Source: Chara braunii (lineage: Eukaryota > Streptophyta > Charophyceae > Charales > Characeae). Taken from it: a DNA stretch of 26,246 nucleotides. The stretch is from positions 2,261,815 to 2,288,060 of the forward strand of contig BFEA01000021.1 in NCBI GenBank assembly GCA_003427395.1. The letters are read 5' to 3'. The notes beneath the pieces were generated by a model, which was given only the letters and a program-made list of their open reading frames with translations, ran no database searches and was not told the DNA's origin. The position numbers and the translations under genes are program-made. Numbering within the stretch: position 1 is the first letter of the stretch; every line of letters starts with the position of its first letter. This document shows positions 10,171-20,048 of this stretch, piece by piece.

Positions 10171-10315
10171 CAGTCAATTTATAGGCCTCGCTCCACTACT
10201 CACTAAATGTGCAACATGAAAATGAATCTGCAGCTAGAACAATGAGAAGATAAATCACCATATTTTTCATTTTTTTTGCGTGGGGGTCAGTAGTGGAGCG
10301 ATGCCTTATAAATTT
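10171..10315. mobile_element. Small inverted-repeat element
   Basis: TCAATTTATAGGCCTCGCTC and the following CACTACTCAC (10172-10203) are matched, with about three differences, by the reverse complement of 10287-10315 (GTCAGTAGTGGAGCGATGCC then TTATAAATTTA). The enclosed ~80 bp includes a minus-strand copy of the dispersed GGAAGAT-family repeat. A related end, GTGAGTAGTGGAACGAGGCC, occurs at 715-734. Confidence 0.6.
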
Positions 10316-11083
10316 ATTTGGGCATTTTTATTTTTATATATTTTAAACGGGCCCTGTGTTCAAGGCTTACATCAATCAAGTAACAAGTCAACTCCATGTT
10401 AAGAGCCACCGACCTCGAACCCTAACCTCAGGTTGAGCCTCGCTCCTGCAGTAACTCACATCCGAGAATTCCCCCTTAAAAAATAAAAAAACTACACTAT
10501 ATTCTCCTCTTAATTTGTTTTTTAACCTTTCACTACCAATGCACCTAAAAAACTACTTGTCAGCACAAAATCCCTAAAATCCCTAAAAGGTCTACTCAGC
10601 TATATAAAAAACTCCTAAAAACTACACAAGAGTCATTTCATGGGTCAGCGGTCAGCAACCCATTTGTCTTCCTCGCAGCATAACACACCCTCATCACAAC
10701 CGTATCGGACTAGCAAGATAACTTGCATACATTCATAATTAGGTTGCGAACATGCACCAAGAGTCGAGACCAACATGTACTTATACGGCCGAACCACACC
10801 AAGTGTCCCATCTCACGAAGCAAGGGCATAGTAGTTTGTATAGGGGGTTCAGCGAACGGGTTCAGTAAGGCACACAAGTGGCATGTAAGAGAGTCATAAG
10901 GTCAACTACCATTGATCGCATGTACCTACCTGACCTTACTACCATTAGCACCCCCGCCATGTAGAGATAACTCAAGTCGGTATAACACTGCTAATGTGGG
11001 TGGGAGAGGGGAGATGAGGGAAGGAGCAGCAATTGGCCAATGCTCGTCCGTGACGATACTGGCTGACCCCTAGCCAATTTAGA
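10316..11083. other. Stretch without recognised gene
   Basis: No domain-bearing frame is seen. A TATATAA box lies near 10600 without an associated gene. Two copies of ATCCCTAAA at about 10570-10588 are too few to be a telomere-type array. Confidence 0.5.
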
Positions 11084-11156
11084 CCGCAAGTAGCTCAGTT
11101 GTTAGAGCAAAGGAATAAAAATCCTTATGTTAGTGGTTCAAATCCACTTCCACTAA
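11084..11156 (+). pseudogene. Mitochondrial-type tRNA-Phe relic
   Basis: TAGCTCAG (11091), GCTC/GAGC D-stem, AAGGA/TCCTT anticodon stem and AGTGG-TTCAAAT-CCACT T-arm follow plant mitochondrial trnF(GAA) closely. The anticodon loop reads ATAAAAA, so position 34 is A where GAA would have G. The D-loop has lost one residue of the invariant GG. The acceptor strands (CCGCAAG / TCCACTA) no longer pair. I read this as nuclear mitochondrial DNA that has decayed mainly by transitions. It is unlikely to be functional. Confidence 0.78.
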
Positions 11157-11470
11157 ATAAGCAACCGACTATGCTTCAAGTTAACCCTAGTGCCTACAAC
11201 CGTTGTCCAATCAGGTTACCCCCGACTAGATGATAGGAGAGTGATGATCATGAGTGATAAACAATGAGGTAGAATTGTGGGAGTAGGGATGTGCCAAGGA
11301 GAAATAATGAGAGTTGAAAATCAGTAGGGAGTCTCATAAGGAACGATGATCTTTACATACCATATGGATAACCAAATGGACGACTACCTAGGGTGATCGT
11401 CATATTTCTAGCATCCTACCTCTAAAGCAACCTGTTTTTTTTTTCAAAAAAAAGAAAACAAAAACATTCA
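11157..11470. other. Stretch without recognised gene
   Basis: No further mitochondrial gene is recognised next to the tRNA relic. Short T and A tracts lie at 11431-11460. Confidence 0.5.
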
Positions 11471-11544
11471 GTATCCTCCTAAGAACATGCGGTACTATAA
11501 TACTATACCCAACATACAATATCACAATGTTCTTAGGAGGATAC
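11471..11544. repeat. Perfect 18-bp inverted repeat
   Basis: GTATCCTCCTAAGAACAT (11471-11488) is exactly reverse-complementary to 11527-11544. The 38-nt spacer contains a second near-palindrome, GGTACTATAATACTATACC. In a region where everything else is decayed, 18 perfect pairs suggest a recent insertion or maintained structure. Confidence 0.85.
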
Positions 11545-12444
11545 CCCACCAATTGACTGAAGTCGTCAAGTCGGAAACTACTACAAGGGGCTGCTCATAT
11601 GCACCCCGTTAGTAGGGCTCACCTGTTGACGTTAAAAAAAAAAAAAAGGAGGATATGAATGCTAAGGGGCTCACCATAAGGCCGCAACAAGACATCAGAA
11701 GACCACCATGTCAGATTGGACACAAGATTGAATGGTTAGGCTCACCACTACACACAGTCTTGGCAATGCTTCACTGCATGCTAAGCCTTGTCGGATTGCT
11801 GCACTTTTTTTCTAGCGCCACCCAGCCATTGTGTGTCGAGCCCTGAAAATTTCGGAGTTGGCAACTTGCGATCTTCTACAAGGTTGGGACCATGTACTGG
11901 CGGCTTAAGAATGCCAAGCTGCAACCTGCCATCTCCAAGTGGAAAAACGCACTGGTGACTTGAGTGTGCATCTTCACACGCATAAAATAACTTCTTTTGT
12001 TTTCCTTTTTTTCAAACCACCAGTTCACCCTGTCGTACCAAAGGGTATTTGGCGTGTTTTCAGCAAGTTACGCCAGTGCAGCCTCGCTCGTCCGACAGCA
12101 CGTACGTGAGAGGAAGCTTAGGTCCTCGTCTGGGTGAGCGGCGCGCGCGGGGTATTGATGGCGAGGCACAACCATGCGCAGCCTGGGTGTGCGAGGCGTC
12201 GCGGACCAGTGGGACGCGAGGCGTTCATTTTTATTTCTATTGTTTATCTATTTATCTGCTATTATTTCTTTTCTAAGGTATTTAGATCGGTGATCGGTTT
12301 CGAGGCCGACAGGCCTGGCTCGGCTACTAGAGTGTCGGACACGGGTGGTCATCGCGGTAGTCGAGGATCTTGAGCACGCGTTTTCTGGGCGGGCCCGCTA
12401 GAATTTTTGTATATTTGGGATACTGGCGAAAAATTCCTAGCCCA
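11545..12444. other. Stretch without recognised gene
   Basis: Base composition changes from AT-rich to GC-rich at about 12050. Open frames here (11655, 12049, 12134) show no domain. An A-run lies at 11634-11647. Confidence 0.5.
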
Positions 12445-12800
12445 CCGGCATTGAAGCACATACCGAAGAGGTCAATGTGCGTGGAAGTGGTGGGGTCAGT
12501 GGTCGTGGCTTCCCTCGTTTCCCACTTGGAGAGCGTCGATAGCCTAAGGGGAGAACATTTCGACTGGGCCATGGGGCTGCAGCCCGAGGGAGGCGAGGGT
12601 TGTAGTGGGCGCGCCACCCACCGTTTGAGGTGAAACGTTTAAAGTGTGAGCATGTCCGTTTGGACCCGCAAGGGCGGTGAGCTATGCCTGGGCAGGGCTT
12701 TTTGGGGACCGGTGGGAGGTTGTCGCGGGGTTGACTATGTGGTGGGGCTGTCCCAGTGGCTTTTCCCATGGGACTCCTCCCAAACTTTGGCTTTCGAAGT
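12445..12800 (+). pseudogene. Nuclear 25S/28S rRNA fragment, degenerate (copy 2)
   Basis: The same large-subunit rRNA segment as at 3455-3732 is present, independently decayed. ATTGAAGCACATACCGAAGA (12450) corresponds to CTTGAAACACGGACCAAGGA of 25S. Then follow GTCAATGTGCGTGG, a longer variable domain, GTGTGAGCATGTCCGTTTGG, ACCCGCAAGGGCGGTGAGCT, ATGCCTGGGCAGGGC and a shortened 3' part ending near CTCCCAAACTTTGG (12777). It is far more GC-rich than copy 1. Open frames of 87-163 codons overlapping it on both strands are therefore spurious. Confidence 0.75.
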
Positions 12801-12841
12801 TCGTATTTGACTACTGGCTACTGTCATCAAGATCTGCACCA

Positions 12842-12925
12842 GGGACCGTCCCGCTTTGGCGCTTGCTGGAGGTACCGATGGTCGGGACCGTCCCGCTCTG
12901 GCGCTTGCTGGAGGTACTGATGGGC
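12842..12925. repeat. 42-bp tandem duplication
   Basis: Two copies of a 42-bp unit starting GGGACCGTCCCGCT (12842 and 12884) differ at only a few positions. The period is a multiple of three, but the enclosing open frame overlaps the rRNA relic and is not considered a gene. Confidence 0.85.
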
Positions 12926-13340
12926 GGGCCAGTCCCCTTCTACCCGTCGTGGCCTAAGAGTTGTCGTGACGGCCTAGCACAGGCCGCGGCTCAGCACAGT
13001 CCACTTCCGCTGCTGTTAGGCTCGGTGGCGGCGTTGTTACCTACTCCTTGGCAGGGTCTTGATCTCCACGACCACCGCCTGCTGTCTGTGCGGTTTATCA
13101 TTGTCAGGCATCCAGGCACTAGCGTACAGTTGACACCGGGCAGGGCGAGGTCGGAGGTCCCAGTGTGAATACACTCTGGGCAAGGTGAGGCCGCAGGCAC
13201 TTTGGTGGAGGCTCCGAGAGATACAGACGTGCTAATCGAGCCAGATCATAGCTGGCTCTCCTCGACACTCCCCCTAAGACATTTAGAGTTTTACTGAGCT
13301 CTGCCCGACCACTGTGGGATCAGCCGCTGCCGTGGAGCTG
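12926..13340. other. GC-rich stretch without recognised gene
   Basis: It holds a hairpin GAGCCAG/CTGGCTC (13238-13244 / 13252-13258) and a degenerate ~33-bp duplication around 13134-13200. Nothing else is recognised. Confidence 0.5.
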
Positions 13341-14300
13341 CGCTAGCAGTGGAAGAGCGAACCAGGATGGAATTCCGCGCGGGATGCATGCAGGGCGGAG
13401 GAGAGCGAAGAGGGCAGAGGAGAGCAAAGAGGAACGGAGGAGACAGCAGGGGGAGCGGAGCAGTAAGAGAGCAGGTGGAGGAGAAGAAACGGGAAACAAA
13501 CCTGGACGTGATCCCCGACAAGGTTTGTGCGAAAACGGAGCAAGCTATAGCGGAGCAAGCGAGAGAAGAAGGGAGAACGAATATCTCCCTCGATCCGCGA
13601 CCAAATCGAGGGAGGGAAGAGTCGGTTTGGGGGTTATGATGGAGGGCGACTTCAAAGGTGAGGTTAGTTTTAGTGATAAGGTAGTAGAGAGAGAGATTAG
13701 TAGAAAAGTTGGTGCGCGGGAGATGGCGGAGCGAGGGAAGGAGAATAAGGAAAATGGCATAGCTTAGTCGATTGTGGGTGGAATCGGGCAAGGGGGGGCT
13801 CGATTTGGAAGTTTTGGGCCCGAGCGAGTCTATCAGTAAGGTTAGTTTTGCTAAAAGATTAGTAGGTTAGGAGATACGGAGAAAGAGAAATGTGCTCAGC
13901 TATGGCGGGGGAAGAGATCGAAGGAGTAAAAAATGGAGAATTCTACTTGAGTCCTTGTGAAACCGAGCGAAGGGAGGCGCAAAGTAGGAGAGTCGAGGTC
14001 GGGCGAATCTGATGGCGGTGTTAGATAAAGGCTTTAGTGGTTAGTTTCTGTGGGTTGTGATGTATGGTGTGCGCGGTGTGAAGGTAGCGCGGGTGCACGT
14101 GGAAGAGAAGAGGACAGCGGAGTGAGTGAAAGTGGTCGGGATTCGAGCCATGTGTACTTAAATGACAGGAAGGGAGGGATCAGAGAAAGGATTCGGACGG
14201 ATGTGGACGTAGGGACGGACTGCGTTCGGTCAAAGCAAGAAGGAAAAGAAGGATGTAAAGCGGTATTCACCTCGAATAGCTGACGATGCGAGATGAATCG
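13341..14300. repeat. GA-rich tract with degenerate ~178-bp tandem repeats
   Basis: The + strand is strongly purine-rich. The block RAGGTTAGTTTTRSTRA followed by TTAGTAG occurs at about 13661 and 13839, each followed by a GATGGCGG- or TATGGCGG-type segment and a GAGAAT-type segment. A weaker echo (GTGGTTAGTTTCTG) is near 14037. Long frames on either strand are compositional artefacts. The tract lies directly left of module B and might hold a polypurine tract, but none is distinct. Confidence 0.6.
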
Positions 14301-15463
14301 AATGATGAACTGTAACACCCGACTGCTTCGCTGTTGCGTGGTTGGGGCAGACTAGCAGTGGGGTTGTGGCCTGACTGTGGATCGCCAAGGAGCGGAAGAA
14401 GCCCCATTTGCATCAGGGTGGTCAAGATTGTTGACTGGAGATATTGATACTGCGGCCACCACTGATCATGGTTGTCATGAGAGAACTGCTGCCAAGTTTT
14501 GGTCTGGTGGAGCTAGGAGAAGCAGTTGCTGCCATGTCGGAGTCTCGGTATTTGCTGCTGCTGTTGCTTTTTGAGTTCACAATGCACCTTGCTGTGCACA
14601 ACTGCGGTGTCTTGACGCTGCGTACGACTGTTGTGGGGGCTATGATTTTTTGAAAGTCGTTGCGTTTCCCCTGAGCTTCGAATAGAGCACGAGGGTGTGT
14701 TCTATTTGAATGCAGCCTTTTCTAGGTCGTGTTACTGCAGTTTAGTCAGAAGAAGAAGTTGTGTGACGTGGGGAAGTGGTCGGATTTTGCAAAAAGGATT
14801 ACCATTGCGATCTGGAGGATTGTCAGAGGGTCGTAACTCCGCACTTGGCTGCATTTTGACTTCGAGTTGGGCCATTTTATTGCGTTTATTGGCCACCATT
14901 GCGGGACTCTCAAGCGCTTGAAGGAATCAAGGCCCTCTCACGCGAGTCTGAGCGCACCTCCCTTGTATCTGAGTGATTTAACTTTTCTATTTCTGCCCTT
15001 CTTACTCTAAGTCTGATCCTGGTGACGAGAGGAAGGTGGCAAGCGGGCTTGCAACCCGTAGGACAGCAGTAAGACTCTGTAGGGAGTTTGCCCACCGATT
15101 GCGTTCTGTCGGAACTCAGGAGGAGTTCTGGAGGCAGGGAACCGAGAGGTAAATGTTTCCTCCTCCTTCTGTAAACCCAATTATAACCCTCATCTGTACA
15201 TCTTGCTATGATTGACTGAGTGAACTGCATGCATCCCTACTTTGACTTTCAGTTTGACTTCAGGACATAAACCAGACTTAATAAATGAATTATGTGCAAA
15301 TTTAGTTTCAATTTTTTGACTGACAACAGATTGTGGGATTGCATCTTGGGGAAGGTTGGGAGGAAGACAGTTTTGCTTGTGTCTGACTGGGTCAATCAAA
15401 GGCTGAGCAAGTCTCCATAAATTTGGGGAAACCCAGTACTGTATTTATTTTTTTGGTTGCCTA

Positions 15464-15858
15464 GAGAACCAGACATGTTCCATAAGTTTGGGTGGTTTTG
15501 TTGCTCTGACTTGCGAGGGTTGACTGTGATTGACTTTCCAAGGACCAAGCATGTTCCATAAGCTTGGGTGGCTTGGTCGCCTTGTTTACTTTGGGTTTTC
15601 TTTCAGTTCCTTTGGTTATGAATAAAGAGGCCTGAGAATGTTCCATAAGTTTGGACGGCTCAACCTCTTCCTGCTTTGGTTTTAAAAGAATGAACCAGGT
15701 CGAGGACCAGACATGTTCCATAAGTTTAGGTGGTCTTGGTCCAAATGCCATGCACATGCTGGAACCAAAAGGCTATAACTTGGCTATACTTTATTATTAT
15801 TCTATCTACGAACAAGCTAGTCAGACAATGTTCCATAAGTTTGGGTGGTCTGACTATA
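15464..15858 (+). repeat. Hairpin array B: five hairpins, conserved 20-nt loop, unit-specific stems
   Basis: The 20-nt loop ATGTTCCATAAGTTTGGGTG recurs at 15475, 15551, 15638, 15713 and 15828, nearly unchanged. Stems differ: AACCAGAC/GTTTTGTT in unit 1 (7 of 8); GACCAAGC/GCTTGGTC in unit 2 (8 perfect); AAGAGG..TGAG/CTCA.CCTCTT in unit 3 (10 with a small internal loop); GGACCAGAC/GTCTTGGTCC in unit 4 (9 with one bulge); AGTCAGAC/GTCTGACT in unit 5 (8 perfect, extendable). The closing AGAC/GTCT is shared with several hairpins of array A, but the loop is different. The array occupies the same position relative to flanking conserved blocks. Confidence 0.85.
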
Positions 15859-16132
15859 GCTTATCACAAACTAAAGAGAGTATTAATTAAGAATAAACTT
15901 GTGGTAAGAAGGGGCAGGCTGGATCTTGAGCTAAAGATGATCGATTCAGTTATATGCTACCTTAAAAGACTAAGTGCAGATAATTATATAAAATTGAGAT
16001 ACTTAAACAGTCCAGGACGACTAGGGTAACATAGTCATATGCTCAAAGAAGAGAAAGGTCAATTTCTGCATTTTCTGGGATTTTTTGTTATACTTGGCTT
16101 TGTATAAATTTTGGTTAAGCTACTTTCTCTAC

Positions 16133-16640
16133 GGGAAGCGCTGCCAAAATTTCTACAAAACCAAGGAGTTAGTCCGATTTTGTCTTTTCAAAGTTCAACT
16201 TGTCTGACTTTTATACATGACTTCGTAAAAATCTGGAGCATCTCCTTTTCTAAAGGGAGTGCTGCCCGAATTTTTGCTAATTCAGGGAGTTAGATACAAT
16301 TGAACTTTGAGAAGTCAAAGCCATTTTAAAATTTTGAACTTAGTTTTGTATGAAACTTGAAATAACATTTTTCTTAAGGGAGTGTTGCCAAAAGTTTTGC
16401 CAATCTAAGGAGTTAGTTAAATTTGATCTTTGTTGAATTCATGTTTGCTCTGGGTTCATGTCTGACTAGAAAAAATCTGGAAGACCTTTTTTTATAAAGG
16501 GAACGCTGCCCAAATTTTTGTTAATTCAGAGAGTTAGATACAATTTGACTTTGGAAAGTTTAAGATTATTTTTGTTTTCATATTCGGGTTGTACTGCCGA
16601 AATTTTCTTAGTGTAGAAGAGTTAGATTATATTTCGACAG
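16133..16640 (+). repeat. ~122-bp tandem repeats in module B, five units
   Basis: Units start at GGGARSGCTGCC-like sequence at 16133, 16255, 16378 and 16499 (spacings 122, 123, 121), with a shortened fifth unit near 16586. Each carries CAAATTTTTGYTAATTC and GGAGTTAG. These are the same family and period as in module A. Confidence 0.85.
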
Positions 16641-17382
16641 GTGGCGATTCTGGTAATCCACTCTGTATGCGGGAGATTTTGCCATAGGTCTACCTTTCTT
16701 GGGTATTGACTTAGAGATAGACCTAGACTTGGTTATCAAGAGAGTCTTGAGTAAGAATGTGCTATGGAGATTTATTCCCCGTACACTGATGATTTAACTT
16801 GGACATTGACCTGTCTTATGATACATGTCTTCTCTGAACATTCGATCCAGGATCTGGATTAGATTCAACTTGATCCTACAAGGATCATCTTCTGTTATCA
16901 CTGATAACAAGTTGGTTGGTTGATCGCCGACTCGTCGGCTCACGACACAACTTTGCTTACACCTGTACCTCAACTTGATTGCCTCAACCCTGAGATTTTG
17001 ATATGTTTCTTTGAGGGTTTAAACCAAACTTCTTTCAATGACCATTATAAAGAACTTATGAGATTTATGAAAAATTGGACTATGACTGGGGCTTGAGTGT
17101 GTAAGGCGTGGTGCGAGTTAAAGGGAGCAGTAAAGTTGACCATATTGGTGCATGGCAATGTGGCGTTCGTCTATGTCTGTGTTTTATACAGGTTAGTGTC
17201 TTGGAGCCTGTGTACAACCCTTACTTTGGAGGCAGTGAGAATGACAACCACGTAATGCACGATCTGCATACTTGATGGGTTTATGTTTCCCCCTTCTTCT
17301 ATTTTATTTCGAGTTCTGTTTGGATATATGAGTGTTGGATGTTTATTTATATACTGATTGGTTTTGCTTGTTAATTTTTATA

Positions 17383-18350
17383 GTTGGACGTTGTAGTCTG
17401 TGGCAGCCACCAAAGTCAAACCCCTTCGAGACCCTGGATGAGAGAGTTGGTCTCCATGCAATAAGAGACGATTGCCATCATAGGTATGAACCTGTGTACC
17501 ACCTAGTCTCCACAGGGTGCAGAAAAGGGTGTGGTTTTCAACCGCACTTGGCGGTTGTCCAGCGTCGAAAGATCAATCCCTCAAGGCGTGTGTCAGCCGA
17601 CACTTGAGTGTCGAATGAGACCCTCGAGATTAACGAGGACCGCATGATTATGGACACTGCATAGTACGCCATCATTGCGACTGCTTGCGCATTCATGTAT
17701 TGCTAATCGATATGAGAAGACTCTGCGTCCACGCGGTTTTATACTAAGTCTCGTACGCGATGCCTATCCGATTTTCGCATCGGAGAAGTTATGGGATGGC
17801 TACTAAGGGACTAGGAGTGTTGTCGCGTTGTTTGTTCTGAGTCGTTCTGTATATATACGTGTGCGTGCGTGTTTAACTTTTATGTTTTTAGAGTGGTGTA
17901 CGCGTGGTGTGTGGGATGCGTCCTAGTCGACCGACGACGGGTCGCGTTTGGGACTTCAGCCCCCCAAAACGTCGGATCGTGTGTGGGTCCGATAGAGGAG
18001 TAAAACTGCGAGTACCCCCTATGCTACAGCGTACGAGAAATGCCCTCGGCTGGTCCACCTCTGCGATCGCAACTGATTAGCTTTCGTACTGTGGACTGGT
18101 AGCTCGGCGGGGATACGCCCACCGAAGGAAGGTGACAACTCCCGTAAGGTGGAGGTAAGTCGTGCCTCACGTAGACCCTATTCTGTCGTAGGGGCCTGCG
18201 AGAGGTATAGCTGACGCACACGGTCGGAGCGGCTTGCGGAAACTCCATATGTCTTCGCGACGAGGATTAAAACCAACTCCTGCGTGACGCGGCCAGGAGG
18301 GTCCCGCCCTGCCTTGTGTGGTGCCGGACCGATGCGCTCGACAGGTCACC
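17383..18350 (+). ncRNA. Conserved structured RNA region of module B
   Basis: Helices matching those of module A: CAACCGC/GCGGTTG (17539-17545 / 17551-17557), GTGTC-AGCC-GACAC (17590-17603), CCTCG/CGAGG with a 7-nt loop (17622-17626 / 17634-17638), TCGG/CCGA around GGGGATACGCCC (18104-18107 / 18122-18125), CTCC/GGAG (18139-18142 / 18151-18154) and CTGTCGT/GCGAGAG with one mismatch (18183-18189 / 18198-18204). Relative to A, C-G replaces T-A in the first helix, G-C replaces A-T in the third, and two pairs co-vary in the fourth. The open frame at 17332-17607 is not kept in module A. Confidence 0.7.
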
Positions 18351-18609
18351 CGAGCCTAAGTTAAGCTCTTATCAATATATCCGACAAGAGTTTGTCAATT
18401 TAGGTCTGGGTCGTAGTGAACGTGGAATATCACTATAAAACATCTCAATTATAGGCTCGCGAGTCTTGTAAGGTGACTTTCTCAACTTGGGTTTGTGCGC
18501 ACTCGTACAATCATGAGGCGATAATATTTGCATAAGTTCTTCTCCCGACTCTTCCTCCTAATTCTAATTATATGACAAATTATATTGTAGTGCATGTTGG
18601 ACAGTACAA
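18351..18609. other. Short stretch without recognised feature
   Basis: This lies between the structured module and the coiled-coil pseudogene. No primer-binding site was identified. Confidence 0.5.
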
Positions 18610-19470
18610 AGGCAGCGACTTAATGTTTTGGAGACCGTTGTAGTGGAGATGCAAGTTCGTTATGATGCTTGTTACAACAAAAGTGTTTGTTGTACAATAA
18701 GTGGTATGAAATCAAGCAACAACTTAATGTTTTTTAGATCATTGTAGGGGAGATGAAACTTCGTTATGATGCTGAAGTTACACGGGAGAAAACGAAGAAA
18801 GAAGAAGAAGAGCGCGCTAAGAGAGAATAAGAAGAACAAGAAAGGCGAGCACATGATAAGAAAGAAAGAGATGAATTTTAGGCCCAACCTGCTTAAGTGA
18901 TGTTTACAAAGTTGGACTTAGTTTGTGAAGCTTCGATAGAGAAACGCAATCCTTGTCAGGACAATCAAGATATCAACCAATTGAAGAAGGAGATCGAGAT
19001 ACTGAAGGGGGTTAAGTTGCCAACCACGTCCACGACGAAGAACATTCAACATAGTAATGAATTGATGTGCAGGCTAATGTGTGAACAAGATATTATGAAG
19101 ACAAAGCTCGAAGATGCCTTGACAACTCAGAAGAGATTCAAATCGTCGGAGAAGAAAGTCGTAGCACTACAACAGATGAGGGATAAAGCCATGACGAAGG
19201 TTGCAGAATGGAGAGTTGAAGCAATGAGAACACCCAATAAACATGGTTGTATCGTCATCACGCCAAGTTCACATGGAAAATTGTAATCTCGCGCGACTCC
19301 TGTAAAGAGTCTAGGGGTGTTGAGACCGTCGTGGATTAAAATGACTAATATATCGCTACCAGTTGGAAGTAAAAACTCTACAAGAACTGCAATTGAGGGA
19401 GCTCGATGCTCTAAAAGAGACCATGCGGGAACTAAAGAAAACGAAGGACACTTATGTGAGAATGAAGAGT
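18610..19470 (+). pseudogene. Coiled-coil gag/ORF1-like retroelement protein, degenerate
   Basis: One frame from the ATG at 18752 reads a charged coiled coil (KKEEEERAKRE, EEQERRAHDKKER), then KLDLVCEAS, a Leu-heptad stretch (INQLKKEIEILKG), KTKLEDALTTQ, VVALQQMRDKAMTKVAEW and NKHGCIVITP. It is broken by four in-frame stops at 18828-18830, about 18879, about 18894 and 19284-19286. Three of them are TAA or TAG where Gln is expected. A further coiled coil (QLEVKTLQELQLRELDALKE) continues in the next frame at about 19350-19467, so there is also a frameshift. A 104-bp duplication (18616 versus 18720) upstream breaks the frame as well. From memory it resembles coiled-coil proteins, often with CCHC fingers, encoded by repeats in Chara braunii. 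A role in retroelement ribonucleoprotein assembly is inferred. Confidence 0.65.
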
Positions 19471-19474
19471 GAAA

Positions 19475-20048
19475 AATGAAAACACCTGCTTCTAACCTAC
19501 AACAAGGTGTCTGATATTTCATTCGCACATATTGATGCACATGTCTCTTTCAGAGTCTCAATTTCCCAAAAAATTTTCCTCGATTCCGAAAGATGTGTAC
19601 CTGTTCCTCGATTGAGAGTCCGTTCGCACGTGTTGATGGTTATATTTCTTTCAAAATTAGCAATTTTGTTTTTTTTTCCCCATCTTGGATGAAAAATTCA
19701 CGTAATGTTTTGCAACATTTCTTTAATTGTTCGTTATCTTCTTTCCTCCTGCACTGAAACTTGATTCACATTCTCCATCAGCGGATGCATTAATCTTCAA
19801 TACTTTACTTGGCTTCTTCGTCTTCTCTGGGTTGTGATGAAGACAATATCAAAATATTTCAGAAAATGCTCAGTGACCTAGTTTGTAGTCATATATACCA
19901 TAATCTAGGTGATACCTATGTTTGATGTCCTATTGTCTTCTCTTTTTTTTGCGTAATCCATCTTTTATGCACATTTCGTATCAAGTGTATGTTGTTTTGA
20001 AGGGATGTAAGTCTAGATATCGAGAAAAAGGATAACCTAGGTCAATGA
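19475..20048. other. Spacer between ORF1-like and RT pseudogenes
   Basis: No frame longer than about 60 codons occurs. It probably contains the decayed junction of the two retroelement ORFs, but I cannot align it. Confidence 0.4.

Larger units (their letters stand above)
14311..18350 (+). repeat. Module B: long structured non-coding repeat, LTR- or leader-like
   Basis: This is the second copy of the module at 5278-9840, in direct orientation and strongly diverged. It starts at TGTAACACCC (14311), a very common plant LTR start, which favours an LTR reading. No matching CA end, target duplication or primer-binding site is clear. Order inside: 5' part with GGCCCTCTC and AACTCAGGAGGAGTT, hairpin array B (15464-15855), five ~122-bp repeats (16133-16640), then the structured 3' kilobase. 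Two retroelement pseudogenes on the same strand follow, consistent with a long LTR or leader, but that link is inferred from position only. Confidence 0.65.

Noticed and set aside
10569-10588. Two CCCTAAA-like units resembling telomeric repeat
   Set aside because: Only two copies with a 9-bp period, which is not a telomere array.
12677-13168. 163-codon open frame with a 14-residue internal repeat
   Set aside because: It starts inside the second 25S rRNA relic. The repeat is a 42-bp DNA duplication.
13291-13791. Overlapping long frames on both strands in the GA-rich tract
   Set aside because: A strong purine bias gives few stops on both strands. Arg/Glu/Lys- and Leu/Ser/Pro-rich products have no domain.
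16782-16830. CTGATGA near the end of module B repeats as a second hammerhead
   Set aside because: No paired helix II followed by GAAA and no matching helix III. The same applies to CTGATGA at 6992 and CTGACGA at 7982.
17332-17607. 91-codon frame in module B
   Set aside because: It is not conserved in module A, where substitutions preserve RNA pairing and not a reading frame.
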